The notes beneath the pieces were generated by a model, which was given only the letters and a program-made list of their open reading frames with translations, was not told the DNA's origin and did no database searches. Source: Geobacter sp. OR-1 (GTDB taxonomy: Bacteria; Desulfobacterota; Desulfuromonadia; Geobacterales; DSM-12255). Taken from it: 64,000 nucleotides of DNA. The number at the start of each line of letters is the position of its first letter. Position 1 is the first letter of the stretch. This document shows positions 59,489 through 64,000 of the stretch, one piece after another. The DNA lies in NCBI RefSeq assembly GCF_000813145.1, contig NZ_BAZF01000007.1:62001-126000 (forward strand). The letters are read 5' to 3'. The position numbers and the translations under genes were made by a program.

Positions 59489-61809
59489 CCGGCCAGACCG
59501 CAGAGCCGGAGGATCCTGGGGATTTCCAGGTGTTTCTCCAGATGCGCTGCCAACAGCTCCAGTGGGTCGATATCCGTGGTTACCGGGGTTACGGTCGAAA
59601 GCCCCTTCTGCCGCCTGATACGGTTCAACATGGCCGCGCGGAACCCCGCATTCTCGAAGATGCCGTGGATATAGGTCCCCATGATCCGCCCATCCGGTGA
59701 AACAGCGCCGTCCAGGCTATCCGCCTTCTCCCCGGAGCGGCTGTTTATCCGGGCAAAGGGGCGCAATCCCTCGCCGATTACCGTTTCCCCCATATGGATT
59801 TCATAACCCTTGAGAACGCCGCTGCGGCACGGCGCGAATTCCCGGCCGGCATCGAGCAGCGTCGCAACGGTCTGGTGGGTATGCTTGGCCGGCTGCATCA
59901 CGGTCGCCGCATCGATCAGACCCAGACCTTCGGCATGGCGGATCTCGGACTCCACCGAATCGGGATCGAGCACCAGCTTCCCGAGCATCTGGTAGCCGCC
60001 GCAGATACCGACAATCTCGCCCCGGAACGAACGGATCGCGTCCGCCAGCCCTGATTCGGCCAGATGATTCAGATCGGCTATGGTTGACTTGCTGCCGGGG
60101 ATAATCAGCAGATCGAGGTTTTCGAGCTGCTCGCTCCGCTCGACATAGTGGAGCGCCACGTCCGGCTCGTTCTCCAGTGGGTCGAAATCGGTGTAGTTGG
60201 AGATCCTCGGCAGCCTGATCACGCCGATCGCGAGTTTTTCCCGGCGCGGCCTGATCCGCAAGACCTTTGCCCGCCGCTGGAGCGCGACGCTGTCCTCTTC
60301 CGGCAGCCTGAAGCCGCTGAACCAGGGGACCACGCCGAGCACCGGCACCCCGGTGCGCCGTTCAACCTCCTCGATGCCCGGACCGAGCAGGGAAGGGTCG
60401 CCGCGGAACTTGTTGATAAGCACTCCCGCGATCATCTGCCTCTCGGCAGGCTCCAGCAACTCGATGGTGCCGACGATCTGGGCGAACACCCCGCCCCGGT
60501 CGATGTCGGCCACGACAATTACCGGCGCACCGGCCATTTTTGCGACCTTGAGGTTGGCAATATCGTGCCGCCGGAGGTTGATCTCGGCAATGCTCCCCGC
60601 CCCTTCGATAACGATGCAGTCATAGGCTGACCGAAGCCGGGCAAAGCTCTCCCTTGCTTTTTCGAACGCCTTGGGCTTGAAGGCGTTGTATTCCGCCACC
60701 CGCATATGACCGACCGCGCTCCCATGGATGATGACCTGGCTGCCGGTGTCGGACGAAGGCTTCAGCAGCACCGGGTTCATGTCGGTGTGGGGCGGAATGC
60801 GGCACGCCTCGGCCTGGACGGCCTGGGCACGACCGATTTCCCCTCCCTCGGGGGTCACGGCCGAATTGAGCGCCATGTTCTGCGACTTGAACGGCGCCAC
60901 CCGGATGCCGCGGTTGGCGAGAATCCGGCAAAAGCCGGCGGCCAGCACCGATTTGCCGACATCGGAACCGGTTCCGCAGAACATGAGCGACTTGCCCCGG
61001 ATTACTTCGGGCTTCACGTGCTCACCCTTCCCGATATGACCGGGCTCGGGCAGTGATCGGCCGCCGGGCCTCGAACCGGTCTCATAACCGCGCGGGGTCA
61101 CCATCCTGCCGGCGCTGTCCACCCTCGTCGCGGAATTGCCGATCATTACCAGGGAAAACATGTCTACGGCGTGATCAGGAAGCTCCAAGAGCGTGGTAAC
61201 GGTCTTTTCCTGGTTCTTGCGGAAGGCGTTCCGGACGATTCCGACCGGCGTCGCCCCCCCTCTCTCCGCCATGACTATCTCACGGGCCTCGGCGAGCTGG
61301 GTGGTGCGTCCGGCGCTTTTCGGGTTGTAAAGGGCGATGACGAAATCGGCGGCTGCGGCTGCGGCCAGCCGTTTCCGGATCAGCTCCCAGGGGGTCAGGA
61401 GATCGGACAGGGAGATGACCGCGAAATCGTGCATCAGCGGCGCGCCGAGCAGGGCCGCAGCAGCCTGCACTGCGGAGACGCCGGGGATTACGATCACTTC
61501 CGGCGGGTCGGGAGACTGCTCCGCCAGTTCCAGGACCACCCCGGCCATACCGTAGATACCGGCGTCGCCGCCGGATATCAGCGCCACATCGACCCCGTCA
61601 GCAGCGCGGGCAATGGCATCCCGGCACCTGGCCACCTCCTGGCGCATGCCGGAAGAAACGAGCTCTTTGCCGGCAAGCATGGGCGCGATCAGATCCAGGT
61701 AGGTCTTGTACCCGACAATGACCCCGCAGGATTCGATGGCCCGCTGCGCCTCCAATGTCATATGGTCAACACCGCCGGGACCGGTCCCGACGACGTATAA
61801 TCTGCTCAT
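59485..61809 (-). CDS. cbiH-cbiP: Fusion of precorrin-3B C17-methyltransferase (CbiH/CobJ) and cobyric acid synthase (CbiP/CobQ)
   Basis: 774 residues. Residues 1-240 are a tetrapyrrole methylase with LYVVGTGPGG, SGGDAGIYGMAG, IPGVSAVQAAAALLGAPL and LYNPKS. After a linker (about 243-272), a full cobyric acid synthase follows: RGKSLMFCGTGSDVGKSVLA, PFKSQNMALNSAV, CIVIEGAGSIAEINL, and the amidotransferase Cys in GEIVGICGGYQMLG. One chain would thus catalyse C17 methylation with ring contraction and the four side-chain amidations. The two steps are not adjacent in the pathway. The frame is open without a break. Confidence 0.93.
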   Translation of the reverse strand: MSRLYVVGTGPGGVDHMTLEAQRAIESCGVIVGYKTYLDLIAPMLAGKELVSSGMRQEVARCRDAIARAADGVDVALISGGDAGIYGMAGVVLELAEQSPDPPEVIVIPGVSAVQAAAALLGAPLMHDFAVISLSDLLTPWELIRKRLAAAAAADFVIALYNPKSAGRTTQLAEAREIVMAERGGATPVGIVRNAFRKNQEKTVTTLLELPDHAVDMFSLVMIGNSATRVDSAGRMVTPRGYETGSRPGGRSLPEPGHIGKGEHVKPEVIRGKSLMFCGTGSDVGKSVLAAGFCRILANRGIRVAPFKSQNMALNSAVTPEGGEIGRAQAVQAEACRIPPHTDMNPVLLKPSSDTGSQVIIHGSAVGHMRVAEYNAFKPKAFEKARESFARLRSAYDCIVIEGAGSIAEINLRRHDIANLKVAKMAGAPVIVVADIDRGGVFAQIVGTIELLEPAERQMIAGVLINKFRGDPSLLGPGIEEVERRTGVPVLGVVPWFSGFRLPEEDSVALQRRAKVLRIRPRREKLAIGVIRLPRISNYTDFDPLENEPDVALHYVERSEQLENLDLLIIPGSKSTIADLNHLAESGLADAIRSFRGEIVGICGGYQMLGKLVLDPDSVESEIRHAEGLGLIDAATVMQPAKHTHQTVATLLDAGREFAPCRSGVLKGYEIHMGETVIGEGLRPFARINSRSGEKADSLDGAVSPDGRIMGTYIHGIFENAGFRAAMLNRIRRQKGLSTVTPVTTDIDPLELLAAHLEKHLEIPRILRLCGLAG

Positions 61810-62861
61810 GTACGCTCCGCTATGGCAACGGTGACATTGCCGCTCTTGTACTTGGACTGGATCAGCTCTCCGTTGCCGGAGGCGAGAAGCGCTGCCGGTT
61901 CCGCCACCCCCCGGGCGCCGATCGCCTTCAGGGCATGCGGCGATGCGGGCGACGGCACAGCCACTCCGTTCAGCTCTTCGCTGGTGTAAAACCGGACCGG
62001 GATGCTGTACCGATCGGCAAACTCCAGCAGCCCGGACTCGTCCCTTTTGGCCTCGGCAGTCCCGATGGCCGCCACGCTCTGCATGGAAAGGAACTGGCGC
62101 TTCAGCAGCGTTGCCACTGTCCCGGCGATCTCGTCAGCTGTGGTGCCGCTGTTGCAGCCGATCCCAAGGTAAAGGCTTTTGGGTCGGAGCACCAGCATCC
62201 TGTCGTTCAGAAACTGCGGCGGGACCAGGCGGCTGGAAACCAGCACCACCCCTTTGGCCGAACTCCGCAGGGCATTGACCAGCGATTCATGAACCGAGAA
62301 GCGCGCCTTGCCCTGCAGATGGAACTGGATCAGGTCCGTAGGATCGACAATAGCGATCTCCTCGCCGTCGAGCAAGCAGGCGTTCAGGTTCTTGACCCTG
62401 GAGATATCGTCGATCTCCCACCCCTCGGCCCGGGCGATCATGTCAAAGGAGGGGAGCTCATTGCTGTCGGTCGCTGTGGTAATCACTGCCCGGGCGCCGA
62501 TGACCGTTGCGGTCCGCTCGGCCAGCAGGTTGCCGCCGCCGAGGTGCCCGGAAAGCAGGGAGATGGCGAACCGGCCGGCATCATCCACTACAACCACGGC
62601 GGGATCGGTCTCTTTGCTCTGCAGGAGCGATGCAACCAGCCTGACAACGATGCCGGTCGCCATGATGCAGACAAAACCGCCATACTCAGGCCACAGGCGG
62701 CTCAGCAACTCGCCGAGTTCTCCGGCAAACGGTTTGGCTTCCTTGCCGGCCTGCCCCTTGTACTTGCTCAGGACATGAAGATCGGTGCTCCCCAGCCCGT
62801 CGCGCAGCCTGGCCCCCAGGCGGGCACCGTTACGGGTTATGGCAATGACGGCGATCCGCAT
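61806..62861 (-). CDS. cbiG: CbiG, cobalt-precorrin-5A hydrolase
   Basis: 351 residues. Amino-terminal region with FVCIMATGIVVRLVASLL and VVVDDAGRFAISLLSGHLGGGN, a middle domain, and the carboxy-terminal domain with LYLGIGCNSGTTADEI and ending near VAEPAALLASG. It opens the delta-lactone ring in the anaerobic cobalamin route, so it shows that this pathway is the oxygen-independent one. Overlaps the next gene by four bases. Confidence 0.93.
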   Translation of the reverse strand: MRIAVIAITRNGARLGARLRDGLGSTDLHVLSKYKGQAGKEAKPFAGELGELLSRLWPEYGGFVCIMATGIVVRLVASLLQSKETDPAVVVVDDAGRFAISLLSGHLGGGNLLAERTATVIGARAVITTATDSNELPSFDMIARAEGWEIDDISRVKNLNACLLDGEEIAIVDPTDLIQFHLQGKARFSVHESLVNALRSSAKGVVLVSSRLVPPQFLNDRMLVLRPKSLYLGIGCNSGTTADEIAGTVATLLKRQFLSMQSVAAIGTAEAKRDESGLLEFADRYSIPVRFYTSEELNGVAVPSPASPHALKAIGARGVAEPAALLASGNGELIQSKYKSGNVTVAIAERT

Positions 62862-62865
62862 CGAT

Positions 62866-63633
62866 CTAGGTCATTGTCCGGAATTCATGTGAAAAGCCGG
62901 CATCATACAGTTTCGATACTGCCGCAAGCCCTTGCGTGCGGGCCTTAAGCACGTCGCCGACGATGATGACCGCCTGCTTGCCGATGCCGGCACTCTTTAC
63001 CTTGGCGGCGATATCCCCGAGGGTCCCGGCAACGGTCTGTTCATCCGGCCACGAAGCCCTGGCGACAACCGCCACCGGGGTCTCCGGGGTATAGGCCCCT
63101 TCCAGCAGCTCGGCGACCACGGCTTCGATCATGGCAACCGAGAGATAGACAACCAGTGTCGCGCCGATCGCAGCAATCGCGGCGAGCCGTTCCCGCTCCG
63201 GCACCGGCGTCCGGCCGGCCATCCTGGTGATGATGACCGTCTGCGACACCTCCGGCAGGGTCAGCTCCTGGCGAAGCGATGCGGCGGCGGCAAAGGCGCT
63301 GGTGACTCCGGGGACGACTTCGTAGCCGATCCCCAGCCGGTCCAGTTCGGCCATCTGCTCCTGGATCGCCCCGTAAATAGAGGGATCGCCGGTATGCAGC
63401 CGTACGGTCCGGCGTCCGGCCAGCACAGCCTCGGCCAGCACCTGCGTGGTCTCGGCCAGGGTCATCCCGGCAGAGTCCCACACCTGGGCATCGGGGGCGT
63501 ATTGCCGCACCAGTTCCCGGTCCACCAGGCTGCCGGCATAAACGACCACATCTGCCCCGGCCAGCAAGCGCGCCCCCTTGACGGTTATCAGTTCGGCATC
63601 GCCCGGACCGGCGCCGACAAAATGAAGCGCCAT
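62866..63633 (-). CDS. cbiF: CbiF/CobM, precorrin-4 C11-methyltransferase
   Basis: 255 residues, a tetrapyrrole methylase. Motifs are LHFVGAGPGDAELITVKGARLL at the start, VRLHTGDPSIYGAIQEQM, PGVTSAFAAAASLRQELTLPEVSQTVIITRMAGRTPVPE and TLVVYLSV. It methylates C11 of the ring using S-adenosylmethionine. It lies four bases before cbiG. Confidence 0.95.
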   Translation of the reverse strand: MALHFVGAGPGDAELITVKGARLLAGADVVVYAGSLVDRELVRQYAPDAQVWDSAGMTLAETTQVLAEAVLAGRRTVRLHTGDPSIYGAIQEQMAELDRLGIGYEVVPGVTSAFAAAASLRQELTLPEVSQTVIITRMAGRTPVPERERLAAIAAIGATLVVYLSVAMIEAVVAELLEGAYTPETPVAVVARASWPDEQTVAGTLGDIAAKVKSAGIGKQAVIIVGDVLKARTQGLAAVSKLYDAGFSHEFRTMT

Positions 63634-63634
63634 G

Positions 63635-64000
63635 CTAACGTTCCGCCACTGTGTGCGCCTGTCCTTCCAGGTACTGCTCGAACGGCTCCCAGTAACGTTG
63701 CTGAATCACCTTGCCGCTCTTCCGGTCGACATATTGAACCTGCTTGCCGACCCAGACAATGCCGGAGACGGTATCGATCCGGAACAGGTTTCTTTCCGGC
63801 AGCTCGGCCCCTTTCAGGGAGGTCACGGCATACTGGCCGTCGAAGAGCCTGAAACGACCGATTTCGCTTACCGGCTGAATAACGGGGGCAGGTATTTCCG
63901 GTGCCGCCTCTTCGCCGTTCGGCTCCTCTTCGGCAGCCGCAGTGAGCGGGAGGCTGAGCAACAGCGCCAGCAGTGAGGGGAGAAGGAAAGGAAGTTTTCT
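63635..64000 (-). CDS. Exported protein of unknown function (start outside the window)
   Basis: The open frame reaches the right edge, giving RKLPFLLPSLLALLLSLPLT, the hydrophobic core of a signal peptide whose start codon lies beyond 64000. The mature part has an acidic, Pro/Glu-rich linker (EEEPNGEEAAPEIPAP) and a short beta domain (GRFRLFDGQYAVTSLKG and IDTVSGIVWVGKQVQYVD) ending in KVIQQRYWEPFEQYLEG. The family was not recognised. It ends one base before the cbiF start, so it belongs to the cobalamin operon transcript. Confidence 0.7.
   Translation of the reverse strand, partial: RKLPFLLPSLLALLLSLPLTAAAEEEPNGEEAAPEIPAPVIQPVSEIGRFRLFDGQYAVTSLKGAELPERNLFRIDTVSGIVWVGKQVQYVDRKSGKVIQQRYWEPFEQYLEGQAHTVAER

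Overview
The window looks like a chromosomal segment of a Geobacter-like member of the Desulfuromonadales (Desulfobacterota). The reasons are the gene order rho-rpmE-thyX-DUF1385-prfA-prmC-murA, a selenocysteine formate dehydrogenase, many PilZ, HDOD and sigma-54 regulators, a heme-binding (CxxCH) sensor kinase, and an anaerobic-type cobalamin operon. Most genes are GC-rich. A few AT-rich patches (about 5.4-6.6 kb, 29.2-29.7 kb, 33.0-33.2 kb) stand out. No rRNA, tRNA, CRISPR array or intact transposase was seen.

Layout. 1-5.5 kb is a housekeeping block on the minus strand (rho to the first codons of murA). 5.5-9.5 kb holds small envelope, regulatory and unknown genes. 9.5-9.7 kb contains a complete, very small transcription unit for a 19-residue peptide. 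9.9-20.8 kb has the RNA-repair pair rtcB/archease, a hydrolase, an ABC-2 exporter, two transporters, a secreted coiled-coil pair and folK. 20.8-24.9 kb has a transaldolase-type aldolase, a GspE-N-like protein and a heme-containing hybrid histidine kinase. 25.1-28.0 kb is a direct duplication of a three-gene block around a membrane gene, followed by a RelE-type toxin-antitoxin pair with a clear operator. 28.6-31.5 kb is a decayed accessory patch with truncated and frameshifted genes. 31.6-36.5 kb has an EAL/HDOD regulator, a 65-bp tandem repeat, and a pyruvate/acetoin dehydrogenase operon whose E2 gene is frameshifted. 37.5-40.2 kb is an ArsS-type radical SAM operon with DedA and TVP38 membrane proteins. 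40.3-42.5 kb encodes a homocysteine methyltransferase/MTHFR fusion and a lipoprotein. 42.5-53.3 kb is a formate dehydrogenase locus. 53.2-55.9 kb is a zinc/manganese ABC transporter. 57.4-64.0 kb is a cobalamin biosynthesis operon read towards lower coordinates.

How the parts fit. The formate locus is the clearest functional unit. A sensor kinase and NtrC-type activator are transcribed away from a Tat-exported selenocysteine dehydrogenase, its iron-sulfur and cytochrome b subunits, FdhE, and an FdhD-MobA fusion that would supply maturation and molybdenum cofactor steps. A well-matched sigma-54 -24/-12 element sits between the two divergent groups, so the activator probably drives the fdh operon. 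The cobalamin operon would feed B12-dependent enzymes, and the aldolase and dehydrogenase operons belong to central carbon metabolism.

The least expected elements are the peptide unit near 9.6 kb, whose short product carries a YxxPxI motif like those bound by RiPP recognition elements; the regularly spaced 65/66-bp dyad repeats before the dehydrogenase operon; three copies of a 115-130-bp palindromic repeat family lying at or just after gene ends; and a mirrored promoter pair serving a 58-residue basic protein and a permease. All names rest on reading the sequence and recognising family motifs; no database search was possible.
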